The notes: generated from the sequence alone by a model not told the origin. Counted from the first letter of the stretch, positions 33,111 through 42,252 are shown. The stretch is DNA of 64,000 nt from Kiritimatiellia bacterium (GCA_016929905.1 JAFGHX010000455.1:1-64000); one strand, 5' to 3'. Numbers and translations are program-made.

Positions 33111-34562
33111 ATGGGCAAGTTGAAGGAGCGGAAAACTGAGGAGTCGCAGGATCGCGACGACGGCGGACTGCAGCAGTGGATGGCGGAGAAGTCGGAAGAC
33201 TGGAAGGCCGCCTGGCTGGAAGCTCTGGGCGTGGGCCGCTCCGCGCAGGGCTCGACCCTGGCCGAGCCGGCGCCGCTTGGGCCGGAATCCGCGGCACCGG
33301 CGCCGGGGCTGACGGACGTCGACATCCGCCGCGGGCGCTCGGGCGACGAGGTGGGGATTCTGCGGGTGCTGGCCGCCGCGTTCAAGACGGAGCCCGGCTC
33401 GCCCGGCTGGGAGCGCCGGCGGCAGGAGGTGGAGTCGGACCCGGCCGCCTTCCGCGTGCTGACGGTGGCGGGCGAGATCGCGAGTGTGGCGCGTATCCGC
33501 AAGCACGAACTCCAGATCGGATCCTGCGCGGTGATCAAGGGCGATGTCGGCTTGGTGGGGACGCACCCGGACCATGAGCGGCGCGGACTGGCCACGCGGC
33601 TGATGGCGGACCTGGTCGAGTGGATGCGCGGCGAAGGCTATCACCTGTCGCGGCTCGGGGGCTACTGCCGGTTCTACGGCCGGTTCGGATACGTTCCCTT
33701 TCCGCGCGGCCAGATTCTGTTTCCGCTCAAGGGCTTGTCGTCGCGCGGCGGCCTGACGGATCCGGAAGCGGTCCTCTCGGCGCCGAGCGAGCCGGAAGCG
33801 GCCGTTCGCCCCTACCATGCCGGCAAGGACCACGTGCGGCGTGCGGCGCTGTACCGCCGCTTCAATGCGGGGCGCACGGGCGCGCAGCCGCGCGAGTCCG
33901 CCGACGCGTCCGAGTCGGAAGAAGATCCTTGGCGTGTGGTCGTGGAGCGCGACGGCAAGGTGCGCGGGTACATGTTCGCCGCCGAGCCCGGTACGGGGCC
34001 GGGCTCGTCGGAACCGGAATCCCAGATCGCGGATGCGGCCATCGACCCGGCCTACCCGGAGGTCCTCGTGCCCCTGTTGCGCCACACGCTGCTGAAGGCG
34101 TACCGGGCCGGCGCGGCGCGCGTTACGGCTCGCCTGCCGCTGGACTACTCGCTCTACCGCTGGTATCGGGAGGGGTCGCTCGGTTTCACGCCCGCCCTTT
34201 GCCAGACGACGGAATCGGGCAATATGCTGCAGGTGCTGAACCTGGCGGGCATCCTGAGCCAGATCACGCCCGAGCTCCAGCGCCGGCTGATTGCGATTTC
34301 GCTGGGCTACGAGGTCCCGCGCATCAGCTTCAACGTAGGTGGCCAACTCGCGCGCCTCGCCGTGCAGCGGAGCTGGGCGTACGCCGAGCCGCAGGAAGAG
34401 GTCTCGATCTCGCTGGATCAGGAAGCCTTTCTCTACCTGCTGCTGGGCTTGAAGTCGATCGACGAGATCGCGGCCGCTACGCTGCCGATGGCGCCCGAAT
34501 ACAAGGCGCTGCTCGGAGCGCTCTTCCCCGTGCAGCCCACCGCCACCGGGCTGTGGGGGTAG
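33111..34562 (+). CDS. Eis-like GNAT acetyltransferase with SCP2-like C-terminus
   Basis: 483 residues from ATG 33111; the true start may be later, since codons up to about residue 70 (lysine/tryptophan-rich, then Ala/Pro-rich) lie in GGAAG-type simple repeats and resemble translated spacer. From about residue 70 the GNAT fold is clear: DVDIRRGRSGDEVGILRVLA, IASVARIRKHELQI, and the acetyl-CoA loop GLVGTHPDHERRGLATRLM, followed by a second GNAT-like half and an SCP2-like end (VGGQLARLAVQRSW ... SLDQEAFLYLLLGL). Eis proteins acetylate aminoglycosides or protein lysines; substrates here are unknown. A second relative lies at 39074. Confidence 0.8.
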   Translation: MGKLKERKTEESQDRDDGGLQQWMAEKSEDWKAAWLEALGVGRSAQGSTLAEPAPLGPESAAPAPGLTDVDIRRGRSGDEVGILRVLAAAFKTEPGSPGWERRRQEVESDPAAFRVLTVAGEIASVARIRKHELQIGSCAVIKGDVGLVGTHPDHERRGLATRLMADLVEWMRGEGYHLSRLGGYCRFYGRFGYVPFPRGQILFPLKGLSSRGGLTDPEAVLSAPSEPEAAVRPYHAGKDHVRRAALYRRFNAGRTGAQPRESADASESEEDPWRVVVERDGKVRGYMFAAEPGTGPGSSEPESQIADAAIDPAYPEVLVPLLRHTLLKAYRAGAARVTARLPLDYSLYRWYREGSLGFTPALCQTTESGNMLQVLNLAGILSQITPELQRRLIAISLGYEVPRISFNVGGQLARLAVQRSWAYAEPQEEVSISLDQEAFLYLLLGLKSIDEIAAATLPMAPEYKALLGALFPVQPTATGLWG

Positions 34563-34601
34563 AGGGTATTGACGATTGGCGATTGGCGATCGTGGGGCGG
34601 G

Positions 34602-35438
34602 TCAGGGCGCGGCGCGGGCGGATGCGGCCAGGATCTCTCTTACCATCCCGCAATTCTCCGCCACCTGGTTCTTGTGCTTCTGGAACATGCCCACGTCCAC
34701 CATGTCGCCCGGCTTGATCTGTTCGAACGCGCTACGGAACGCCTCGCGCGTGCTGTCCGGCGTGCGGCAGTTGCGGCTGGCGGCCATGATCTTGAACGCG
34801 ATGCATGGCTTGGCGACCTGCCGCACGACTGCGCTCATGCGCGCCGGATCGTCCGGCGGGAACTTGTCCTGGGCGTAGGCGTTTTGATCCGTCGCCGGTG
34901 CCGCCTTGTACCCGCGCGCCAGGTTATAGAAGCAGCACATGTAGAAGTCCGTCTCCCAGCCGTGCTCCTCGGCATACCGGACCACTTCCGGGATGTGTGT
35001 TCCGATCCCGGCGGGCAAGCCGTGATCGTGGATGGACTTGAGATAGTCACGCACGCCGTCGATCTTGCCCGCGTGCCACGAGTTGTCCGTGTGCGTGCCG
35101 TGGTGATAGATCGCGATCGGCTCATAGCGGGCGATCTCGCGAATGTTGCCGTGGATGTTTGCGAACTCCGAGGCCGTCTGTGCGATCCACTGCAGCTTGC
35201 CCCCGTTCTGCCGGTGCTCCAGGTACGCGCGCATCTGATGCCGGTCCCCGCGCGACTGAAACGTGTTGATCCCGCATTGCCAGCAGTCGTCGAGCAGTGC
35301 CTGGATCTTCGGCATGGAGTAGTACTCGATCATCTCCCAGTCCAACTCGCGTGAAACGTGCGAATACCCGCTCAGCGGATTCCCGCCGCAGATCAGGCGG
35401 GTGACCGCTTTACCGCAGAAATCGACGGTCGGCAGCAT
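34602..35438 (-). CDS. Aldo/keto reductase-like TIM-barrel protein
   Basis: 278 residues; AGGAGG six bases before ATG 35438 fixes the start. The opening MLPTVDFCGKAVTRLICGGN, then PLSGYSHVSREL, resembles the first strands of aldo/keto reductases, and CGINTFQSRGD aligns with the position of the usual catalytic strand. However, the canonical Asp-Tyr-Lys-His set is not clearly readable and the C-terminal NADPH site is atypical. It belongs to a group common in Planctomycetes and Verrucomicrobia whose function is unknown to me. It converges with the GNAT gene and is divergent from the sigma-fusion gene. Confidence 0.75.
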   Translation of the reverse strand: MLPTVDFCGKAVTRLICGGNPLSGYSHVSRELDWEMIEYYSMPKIQALLDDCWQCGINTFQSRGDRHQMRAYLEHRQNGGKLQWIAQTASEFANIHGNIREIARYEPIAIYHHGTHTDNSWHAGKIDGVRDYLKSIHDHGLPAGIGTHIPEVVRYAEEHGWETDFYMCCFYNLARGYKAAPATDQNAYAQDKFPPDDPARMSAVVRQVAKPCIAFKIMAASRNCRTPDSTREAFRSAFEQIKPGDMVDVGMFQKHKNQVAENCGMVREILAASARAAP

Positions 35439-35981
35439 GATGGCCTCCTGCCGCAGGCTTCGCCCGCAGCCCAGATCTCAGATCTCAGAACTCAGAGGTC
35501 AGCGGCCCTTTTCTCGGGCGCATGGCTTTGCCGCGCGTCTGCCCTGCTCCTGAGCTCATCCCGTGAACTCGGCTCGCGAGACGCTCGCCCTCCAGAAGCA
35601 CGATACATGGGCGAGGCTGTGCCGAGCCGCCCCCTATTTCCGGTAGCATACACGCTTCACCCGTTGGCCGGCAATGGCCGAAGCTCTGGAAAACTTGTCT
35701 TATCCTGTTGAGTCTCTCGGCGCACACTGTCTTTTTGACGGTTTTTTTTAAATGGAAACAGGTGCTGGCGCCTGTCAAATTTGCTCTATATTGTTGAGCC
35801 GGGCTCGCTTGCCACCTGTGGGTGATGCCGCATGCTTCCGGCCTAATCGGCAGTCGTCAATCGCCAACAGGAAATTCTGTTGGGTTGTCGCCCCCGGTGG
35901 GCGCTATTATGACGGAGAACCGAACAGGGCCCCGGGACTCCGGCCCGGATAGACGTGTCTGGGCCAGTCGGGAGTGGACGC
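35439..35981. other. Gene-free region upstream of the sigma/DUF4091 fusion
   Basis: No convincing gene in 543 bp. It contains a half-copy of the GGCTCGCGAGNACGCTCGCC repeat (35571-35595), a T8 run (35742-35749), the hairpin ACAGGTGC-TG-GCGCCTGT (one mismatch, about 35757-35774) and a TATATT box (35787-35792) without a good -35. The ribosome-binding site GGGAG for the next gene lies at about 35970. Confidence 0.55.
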
Positions 35982-38963
35982 ATGACCGACACCGAACTCC
36001 TGCAGCAGTTCGTCGACGTTGAATCCGAAGAGGCTTTTCGCCGGCTGGTGGAGCGGCATCAGACGCTGGTGTACAACACCTGTCTGCGCGGGCTGAACGG
36101 AGACGTCGGCCTTGCGGAGGATGCCGCGCAGGCGGTGTTCATCGTGCTGGCGCGCAAGGCGAAGCGGATTCGGAACCGGAAAGGGCTGGCCAGGTGGTTG
36201 TTCCGGACAGCCAATTACGTGGTCGCCCACATGCGGCGGGAAGAAGCCCGGCGCAAGCGGCGTGAAGCTGTCGCTGTGGAGTTGGCTCAAGTGCAAGAGA
36301 CGCAATTTGAAGTGTCCTGGTGGACGGGGATGGAGCATCACATCAACGAGGCCGTCTCCGGATTGGGGCGGCGGTACCAGGAGGCTGTCGTGCTGCACTT
36401 CCTGCAGGGCAAACCCCAGCGGGCGGTCGCCGAGGAACTGGGTTGTTCCGAGGCGGCGGTGAGCATGCGGATCTCCCGGGCCGTACGGCGGATGCGGGCG
36501 CTGCTCGCGAAGCGCGGCGTCACCGTCTCGGTCGTGGCCCTTGCCGCCTATCTGACCGAAGAGACGGCGCAAGCCGCCGCGGCCGGCCTGACCGGTTCGT
36601 GCCATGCGGCGGGTATGGCCGCCCTGGGGGGGAGCCTGGTCTCGGCCGGCGCATCCGGCCTGGTGGCGAAAGGAGTGCTCAGGATGCTTACCTGGACGAA
36701 AATCAAGTATGCGGCGGCCGCCGTTTGCGCGCTGGCCGCGGTAACGGTCGGTGCGGGTGCCGCCATCCAGGCGGCGCGCGCGCCGTACGAGGGGTTGTTG
36801 ATCGACGATTTCGAGACGCTCGATGGCTGGAAGACGGGCGCGCAGAAGGAGGCGAGTTTCCGGCAGAGCCGGCAGTGGGTCAAGCGCGGGCGGCATGCGT
36901 TGAACTTCCGCGTGGCGGTAGACCATCACGACGCCGAGACGGTGGGGGCGAAGAAGTACCCGATGGGCTGGCCGTCGGTGAGAAAGCAGTACAGCCAACC
37001 CATCGATCTCTCCGGCTACGACTTCGTCGAGTTCGATGTCTACTTCACGAGCAGCCTGCGGAAGGACCCTGACTTCGCGTTGAACGTGACGCTGAAGGAC
37101 GGCGACGGGCGGCACATATACGGCACGTGCCTGACCGACCTGCGCCAGGGCCGCTGGTCGCACGAGCAGCTCTGTATCCGCGGTTTGCCGTGGGCGGCAG
37201 GCTTCCAGAACCTGAGCTTCTGGCTGAGCGAAAGCAGTTACGATCACGGCGAGGTCGCCGATTTCTTCATCGACAACGTGCGCGCCACGCAGGCCGGCCA
37301 TTACAGGCCCGCCAGCCCGGAACCGGTCCGGCGTCTGCTGAAAGAAACGGAAACCGCCATCCTGTGGCTCGAGGGGCCCACGACCAAGATCCAGGCCTCG
37401 GAGGAGGTCTCCTTCTCGGGTGCCGCCGATCCGGTTGTGCGCCTGGCGGCGGCCCGCAACGAGCGCGAAGCGGTGCAAGTGGTCCTCCGGCCGCGGGCCG
37501 CGCCGGGCCTGGGCGAGGTCACGGTTGAACTTTCGGATCTGCGCGGCCCCGGAAATGCCGTGATTCCCGCCGCGCATCTGTCCTGGAGCCCGGTGGGCTA
37601 CGTGCCCGTGGAGAAGTACGGCCCCGAAGGCTGGCCGGACCCGTTGCCCGGCCCTCGCGCCTTTGCCGCGGATCAGGCCCGGCACTATCCGATCTGGCTG
37701 GAGGTGCATGTGCCGCCGGACACGCCGGCCGGCGACTACCAGGGCGGAGTGCGCATACGAGCCCAACGCGAGGAGTTGACGGTTCCGCTCGTGGTCCATG
37801 TGTGGGATTTCGACGTACCCGTCTATCAGCATGCCCGCACGACCGTCTTCATCTACGGGCCATGGAAATGGCACGAGGAGGTCAGTGCCTGTTTCGGCAA
37901 TATCGCCTACGGGCAGTTCGCCGACGACTGGCGCCCGCGCCTCATCGAAATGCTGGCCGCCTACCGGTTCAGTCCGCACCACTTCACCGATCCGATCCCG
38001 CTGAAGCTGCAGGACAACCGCATTGTCCTCGGCGCCACGGCCGAATTCGAACGGCGCATGGCGCGCACGCGGGAGTTGGGTTTGCGCCGGAACATGATGC
38101 CCGTGCCGTACCGGTTTGACAGGCCGACGTTCATGAACGCGAAGATGGGCAGTCCGGAATATTTCGCACGCGTCACCGAAGCCTACCGGGTGATCGCGCA
38201 GTACCTGCGCGGCAAGGGCTGGTTCGAGGACTACCTGGTGTATCCCGCGGACGAAGTGGTCTGTCACAAGCACACGCGCAAAGACCTGGACATCGACATG
38301 CTGAATCGTGTTTACGCCGCGATCCGCGCGGCGGACCCCGACATCCGCCTCTTCGGCGCGGAGACCCCCTCGCCGGTTCTGCGCGGGATGAACACGTGGT
38401 GCATGAACATCAACTCGTTCAACATGAATGTGTTGCGCGAACAGCGCAAGCTCGGCAACGGCGCCTGGTGGTACAACGGGTACGGTTCGCCGCGGCCGGG
38501 TGCGGGCTTGACCGTTCGCGGCGTGGACCACCGTGTCCTGTTCTGGATGCAGTGGAAGTACGGGATCGACGGCTACCTGCTTTGGACCATGAATCGCTGG
38601 AGCGGGGGCGACCCTTACAAGAAGCCGCACCAGGCGGCCATGCTCTATCCCAACGCCGACGGTACGGTGTCGCCCTCCATCCGGCTGGCCATGATGCGCG
38701 ACGGGCTGGAGGACTACGAGTACCACTGGCTGCTCGAGCGCGCGGCGGAGCAGGCACAGCGCAAGGGCCGGTTCCTGCTCGCCCGCGAGTGCCGGCAGGC
38801 GCTCGAGCAGGCCGACAGCTTCATCCTGAGCTTCGACAACTGCGCGCATATCGAGCCGGGCCATATCTACGCCGCCCGGCGTGTGCTCGCCGCGCAGATC
38901 GAGAAGGCCAACGCCGTGCTCCGGCAGGCCGATCCAACGTGGCATCTGGCAGAAGGACAGTGA
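35982..38963 (+). CDS. ECF sigma factor fused through a membrane helix to a DUF4091 glycoside-hydrolase-like protein
   Basis: 993 residues from ATG 35982, with GGGAG upstream; an in-frame ATG nine codons earlier lacks a site. Residues about 5-85 are sigma-70 region 2 (EEAFRRLVERHQTLVYNTCL and GLARWLFRTANYVVAHMRRE) and 118-175 region 4 (YQEAVVLHFLQGKPQRAVAE, then SEAAVSMRISRAVRRMR). An Ala-rich linker leads to a membrane helix at about 243-263. The outer ~720 residues contain a carbohydrate-binding-like beta domain (IDDFETLDGWKTG ... SSYDHGEVADFFIDNVRA), a linker beta domain and a TIM-barrel ending DGTVSPSIRLAMMRDGLEDY, the mark of DUF4091. It probably senses or cuts a glycan outside and controls transcription inside. 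The coupling mechanism is inference. Confidence 0.88.
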   Translation: MTDTELLQQFVDVESEEAFRRLVERHQTLVYNTCLRGLNGDVGLAEDAAQAVFIVLARKAKRIRNRKGLARWLFRTANYVVAHMRREEARRKRREAVAVELAQVQETQFEVSWWTGMEHHINEAVSGLGRRYQEAVVLHFLQGKPQRAVAEELGCSEAAVSMRISRAVRRMRALLAKRGVTVSVVALAAYLTEETAQAAAAGLTGSCHAAGMAALGGSLVSAGASGLVAKGVLRMLTWTKIKYAAAAVCALAAVTVGAGAAIQAARAPYEGLLIDDFETLDGWKTGAQKEASFRQSRQWVKRGRHALNFRVAVDHHDAETVGAKKYPMGWPSVRKQYSQPIDLSGYDFVEFDVYFTSSLRKDPDFALNVTLKDGDGRHIYGTCLTDLRQGRWSHEQLCIRGLPWAAGFQNLSFWLSESSYDHGEVADFFIDNVRATQAGHYRPASPEPVRRLLKETETAILWLEGPTTKIQASEEVSFSGAADPVVRLAAARNEREAVQVVLRPRAAPGLGEVTVELSDLRGPGNAVIPAAHLSWSPVGYVPVEKYGPEGWPDPLPGPRAFAADQARHYPIWLEVHVPPDTPAGDYQGGVRIRAQREELTVPLVVHVWDFDVPVYQHARTTVFIYGPWKWHEEVSACFGNIAYGQFADDWRPRLIEMLAAYRFSPHHFTDPIPLKLQDNRIVLGATAEFERRMARTRELGLRRNMMPVPYRFDRPTFMNAKMGSPEYFARVTEAYRVIAQYLRGKGWFEDYLVYPADEVVCHKHTRKDLDIDMLNRVYAAIRAADPDIRLFGAETPSPVLRGMNTWCMNINSFNMNVLREQRKLGNGAWWYNGYGSPRPGAGLTVRGVDHRVLFWMQWKYGIDGYLLWTMNRWSGGDPYKKPHQAAMLYPNADGTVSPSIRLAMMRDGLEDYEYHWLLERAAEQAQRKGRFLLARECRQALEQADSFILSFDNCAHIEPGHIYAARRVLAAQIEKANAVLRQADPTWHLAEGQ

Positions 38964-38983
38964 AGCGGAGACTGTCCGTGACC

Positions 38984-39056
38984 CGGCTCGCGAGGACGCT
39001 CGCCCTCCAAATGACACATTCTGGGGCGTATGGAGGGCGAGCGTCCTCGCGAGCCG
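38984..39056. repeat. Perfect 26-bp-arm palindrome (REP-like), probable bidirectional terminator
   Basis: CGGCTCGCGAGGACGCTCGC plus CCTCCA (38984-39009) is repeated exactly inverted at 39031-39056 with a 21-bp loop. It lies between two convergent genes, 21 bp after one stop and 18 bp before the other, where it would terminate both transcripts. It is the best copy of the family in the window. Confidence 0.85.
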
Positions 39057-39073
39057 CCGCGGCAGGCCCCCGG

Positions 39074-40285
39074 CTACAGCACATCGGCCCGCCAGTAGAC
39101 CGGCCCGGCGGGCGGGAACAGGTCGCGCAGCAGGTGCTGGTCCTCGCGGCTGAAACCCGAGAGATCTTTCTCCATTGTGGCGCCGAAGAGCAGTTTGAAG
39201 AATTCCGTCTGGGGAAACGGCGCCGCGGCGGCGGTTTTGGGCAGGCGTCTGGCGGTTGCGGACCCGTGCGCGATTTCGATCGCGCACTTCTGGCCGAGCA
39301 CCTCCATGGCGATGGTGCGCGCGCCCTTGAACCCGATCGTCTTCAGCCGCTGGTCCGCGTTCGTCAGGGCGACGTCCAGGATGCCTTTCAGGTCGATCAC
39401 GCGCATGAGCATGGTTTCCGTCAGGCTCCGTGAGTAGCGCAGCCGCGGGTACTGCGTGATGAGCGGTTCGTCGACCGGCAGCCGCATGTTGAGCGTGTCG
39501 CTCCGTTCCTTTGTCCAGCGGATCAGCGCGGTGACGAGCGCGACGCCCGCGTCCCCGTGCCCGTCGCGCACTCCGTACTCGAGCAGGGCCGGCGTGGAGT
39601 CGCGCAGGCCCCCGCCCATCGCCCCGCGGCAATAGCCGACCGGTTCGCCGTTCTTCTCGGCGATGAGGAATGCGGACTCGTCTTCGCCCCGGATCCACGA
39701 GTGGTGCAGGCGCCAGTACTCCGCGTCGCGCACGACCGAGAGGTCCCGATCGCGGTTGTACGCCGCGTAGATCTCCGCCGCCGCCGCATCGTCGCGGCCG
39801 CGCTCGTAGCGGCGTACGCGAATGCCCGGCGACGGTTCGGGCCGCCAGAAGGCGGTCTGGAGCGTGGTCGAGACGAGCGGGAACCGGACCCAGTCTTCGC
39901 TGCAGTAGAAGTTGGTCACGCCGCTCCACACGCAGGAGAGCGGCCAGCCCTGGGCCCGGATGTACGCCGCGCAGTCGCGCAGCACGGCCCCGCCGTACCC
40001 GTGCCGGCGGTGGTCCGGGTGCGTGATGACCTCCGCCAGGTGCCCGGCCGTGATCACGCCGCCGCGCAGCCGCATCGGCTTGCGGAACACGCGGATGTGC
40101 GCCGCCACCTGACGGCCGACCAGCACGATGCGCGAATCGGCCGGGCGCGCGGTGGGATGCGTGCGCATTCGCGCCTCGAAATAGGACGCCGGGCCCATCT
40201 GCGCGTTCAGAAACTCCAGGACGTTATCGAGTTCGTTCGGCTTCGCTCCGCGTACAACCCGCTTCATGGTCTGTCGTCTCTGCAT
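39074..40285 (-). CDS. Eis-like GNAT acetyltransferase
   Basis: 403 residues from ATG 40285, with GGGAG about ten bases upstream; ATG 40267 (MKRVVRG) is an alternative. The first GNAT half is AKPNELDNVLEFLNAQMGPA ... HLAEVITHPDHRRHGYGGAV, the acetyl-CoA loop being HRRHGYGGA. A second half contains SAFLIAEKNGEPVGYCRGAM, and the C-terminus is an SCP2-like beta/alpha domain ending FSREDQHLLRDLFPPAGPVY. Similar in layout to 33111-34562 but clearly divergent in sequence. Substrate unknown. Confidence 0.85.
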   Translation of the reverse strand: MQRRQTMKRVVRGAKPNELDNVLEFLNAQMGPASYFEARMRTHPTARPADSRIVLVGRQVAAHIRVFRKPMRLRGGVITAGHLAEVITHPDHRRHGYGGAVLRDCAAYIRAQGWPLSCVWSGVTNFYCSEDWVRFPLVSTTLQTAFWRPEPSPGIRVRRYERGRDDAAAAEIYAAYNRDRDLSVVRDAEYWRLHHSWIRGEDESAFLIAEKNGEPVGYCRGAMGGGLRDSTPALLEYGVRDGHGDAGVALVTALIRWTKERSDTLNMRLPVDEPLITQYPRLRYSRSLTETMLMRVIDLKGILDVALTNADQRLKTIGFKGARTIAMEVLGQKCAIEIAHGSATARRLPKTAAAAPFPQTEFFKLLFGATMEKDLSGFSREDQHLLRDLFPPAGPVYWRADVL

Positions 40286-40676
40286 CGGTGGCGTCTCCCT
40301 GTCTGAAAGAAGTCCACGCTCAGTAGCAGAGGGGTTCATTTCTGTCAAGTCCGGGGGCATCGGGACCGACTCGGTGGCGCGTTGACCCGGTGACGCCCGG
40401 GATTGGGGGAGTTCCGGCGTCATCGGGTCATCAGGTCATGGCGTCGGCGAGCGGCTACGCCTCCGGCCTCATTGGCCGAGGCGGCCGCCGGACCAGCACC
40501 GGGAGGCCTGGAGGGCGAGCGTCCACGCGAGCCGCGGTGGGCGAGGGCCGGCGACGCACGTTGCCGGGCGCGCTCGCCGTTTCCAGTTGTCTGTGCCTCT
40601 TGCAGAACGGGACCCGGCACGTATAGACTATGCGGATTCGTCTGTAGCGACGGCACACACAACAGGAGGCGGGCAG
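40286..40676. other. Gene-free region with one repeat arm and a weak promoter
   Basis: No gene is seen. A single repeat arm TGGAGGGCGAGCGTCCACGC plus GAGCCG lies at 40509-40534. TTGCAG (40600-40605), a 16-bp spacer and TATAGA (40622-40627) form a weak promoter for the barrel protein. AGGAGG eight bases before ATG 40677 is its ribosome-binding site. Confidence 0.5.
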
Positions 40677-41453
40677 ATGGCGAGAGTACCGATCGGGTTG
40701 GAGTTGTATTCGGTCCGGAACCAACTGGCGGAAGACGCGCGCGGCACGCTGAAGGCCGTGGCGGCGATGGGGTACGACGGGGTCGAGTTCGCGGGCCTGC
40801 CGAACCACAGTCCCCAGGAATACCGCGGCATGCTCGATGAGTACGGGCTGGTCTGCTGCGGCACGCACACCCCGTTCGCCATGGTCCAGGACGACAAGCT
40901 CGACGAGACGATTGCCGTCAACAAGACGCTCGGCAATCGGTTCGTGATCGTGCCCGGGATCCCGGCCGACCTGCGCAAGACGCGCGGGGATTGGCGGAAG
41001 CTGGCGACGTTCTTCGACGCGCTGGCCGACAAGCTGGCCGCGCACGATATGCTGACCGGCTACCACAACCACCACATCGAGTTCGCGCCGCTCGACGGCG
41101 AGCAGCCGTGGGACACGTTCTTCGGCAACACGAAGCAGGACGTGATCATGCAGCTCGATACCGGCAACGCGCTTTCCGGCGGCGGCGACTGCGTCGCCAT
41201 CCTCAAGCGCTACCCCGGGCGGGCCGTCACCGTTCATTTGAAGCCGTATTCCGTTGAGAAGGCTAAGGAAGACCGGAAACTCGGGTTCCGGCCCATGATC
41301 GGCGAGGATGACATCCCCTGGCCGGACGTCTTCCGCCTGTGCGAGACGACCGGCAACACCGAGTGGTACATCGTCGAATACGAAAGCGATGCCTACCCGC
41401 CGCTCGAGTCGGTTGAACGCTGTCTCAGGGCGCTGAAGGGGATGGGGAAGTAA
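40677..41453 (+). CDS. Xylose isomerase-like TIM-barrel sugar isomerase/epimerase
   Basis: 258 residues with AGGAGG upstream, which fixes ATG 40677. The AP-endonuclease-2/xylose-isomerase fold is recognisable: PIGLELYSVRNQLAEDARGT, AAMGYDGVEFAGL, the metal-binding YHNHHIEFAPLDGEQPWD (His/Glu ligands), QLDTGNALSGG (Asp) and a C-terminal EWYIVEYES (Glu). Such enzymes are cytoplasmic ketose/aldose epimerases or keto-inositol dehydratase-type proteins. The gene stands alone between repeat-rich spacers. Substrate unknown. Confidence 0.9.
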   Translation: MARVPIGLELYSVRNQLAEDARGTLKAVAAMGYDGVEFAGLPNHSPQEYRGMLDEYGLVCCGTHTPFAMVQDDKLDETIAVNKTLGNRFVIVPGIPADLRKTRGDWRKLATFFDALADKLAAHDMLTGYHNHHIEFAPLDGEQPWDTFFGNTKQDVIMQLDTGNALSGGGDCVAILKRYPGRAVTVHLKPYSVEKAKEDRKLGFRPMIGEDDIPWPDVFRLCETTGNTEWYIVEYESDAYPPLESVERCLRALKGMGK

Positions 41454-41544
41454 ACGAGGCTGCGCCGCACGCGGCTTGCCGGATGTCGATGACCCGCCCG
41501 CGGCGGGCTGACTCGGCCCGCGGGCGCGACGTGGGTGTCGGCTT

Positions 41545-41961
41545 CTAGTCTTGAAGCCACTTCACGGCCGCGGCCTCCTCGGAGAATATCTCGCAGAGGT
41601 AGCCTGCGTTGTAGGCAACGACTTGGAAGAAGCTGTCCGTGGCGGATTTCGATCGGGTAAAGAGGGCCAGTTTCGAGCCCCGCCAGATGCCCAGGTTCTC
41701 CAACTCTCTGTAGGCTATTTCGTAGTCATCCAGCGTGCTCGTCACGTTTTGCGCGTCCCGTAGATCAAGAAGGAAGCGGTGGGTGTCGATCTGCCGGGCG
41801 TGCCTTGCGGCCGCGGAGAGGAATCGGATTGTGCCCGCTTTGGTCATCGAGCCTTCAATGCGGACGCACACGTACGGCTGTTTACGCTTGACCACGGATA
41901 CCCGAAACTGACACGTATCCCGCGGTTCTGCCAGCACCTTAACCGCATGCGCTTCCGGCAT
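41545..41961 (-). CDS. STAS/SpoIIAA-like small protein
   Basis: 138 residues from ATG 41961, preceded by GGGAG at about nine bases; the longer frame upstream lacks a site. The order of segments, SVVKRKQPYVCVRIEGSMTK, HRFLLDLRDAQNVTSTLDDY and FFQVVAYNAGYLCEIFSEEA, alternates beta and alpha in a SpoIIAA/STAS-like way, and the closing AAAVKWLQD is typical of that group. It is divergent from the large sigma-54 activator at 42253, across 291 bp. It may be an accessory signalling protein; the assignment is tentative. Confidence 0.6.
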   Translation of the reverse strand: MPEAHAVKVLAEPRDTCQFRVSVVKRKQPYVCVRIEGSMTKAGTIRFLSAAARHARQIDTHRFLLDLRDAQNVTSTLDDYEIAYRELENLGIWRGSKLALFTRSKSATDSFFQVVAYNAGYLCEIFSEEAAAVKWLQD

Positions 41962-42116
41962 GGTCCCAATCTCCCGGTTGCTACTGCTTATCCCTACAGC
42001 AAATCCCGTGCCAACTGCCCGTTGTCCGCCGCAGGAGGCCGTGATGGCCTGCAAATGCAGGTGCCGCGGCCCGATGAGCCGTGCGGAAGACACGCGCTCG
42101 CAGGGTCACGCGCTAC

Positions 42117-42142
42117 GATATTTCGTATCCCTACGGAATATC
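42117..42142. promoter_or_regulatory. 26-bp palindrome in the divergent region before the sigma-54 activator
   Basis: GATATTTCGTA-TCCC-TACGGAATATC has 11-bp arms with one mismatch and stands in a 291-bp spacer without genes. It could be the operator for either divergent gene. No -24/-12 sigma-54 promoter is seen here. Confidence 0.45.
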
Positions 42143-42252
42143 ATGGGCCAAACGGCGTGCCGCCGCCTGTTGGCCCACGCCGGCAGGGCTTTGCCGATGG
42201 ACTTATGCGACAGAACGTGGTACACGTAGGGCGCGGATGTCGAGGGAACCCG

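Noticed and set aside
35907..39929. 1,340-codon open frame on the minus strand
   Set aside because: It lies antisense to the sigma/DUF4091 gene and part of the GNAT gene, has Arg/Pro/His-rich composition and no domain; it is a shadow frame of GC-rich coding DNA.
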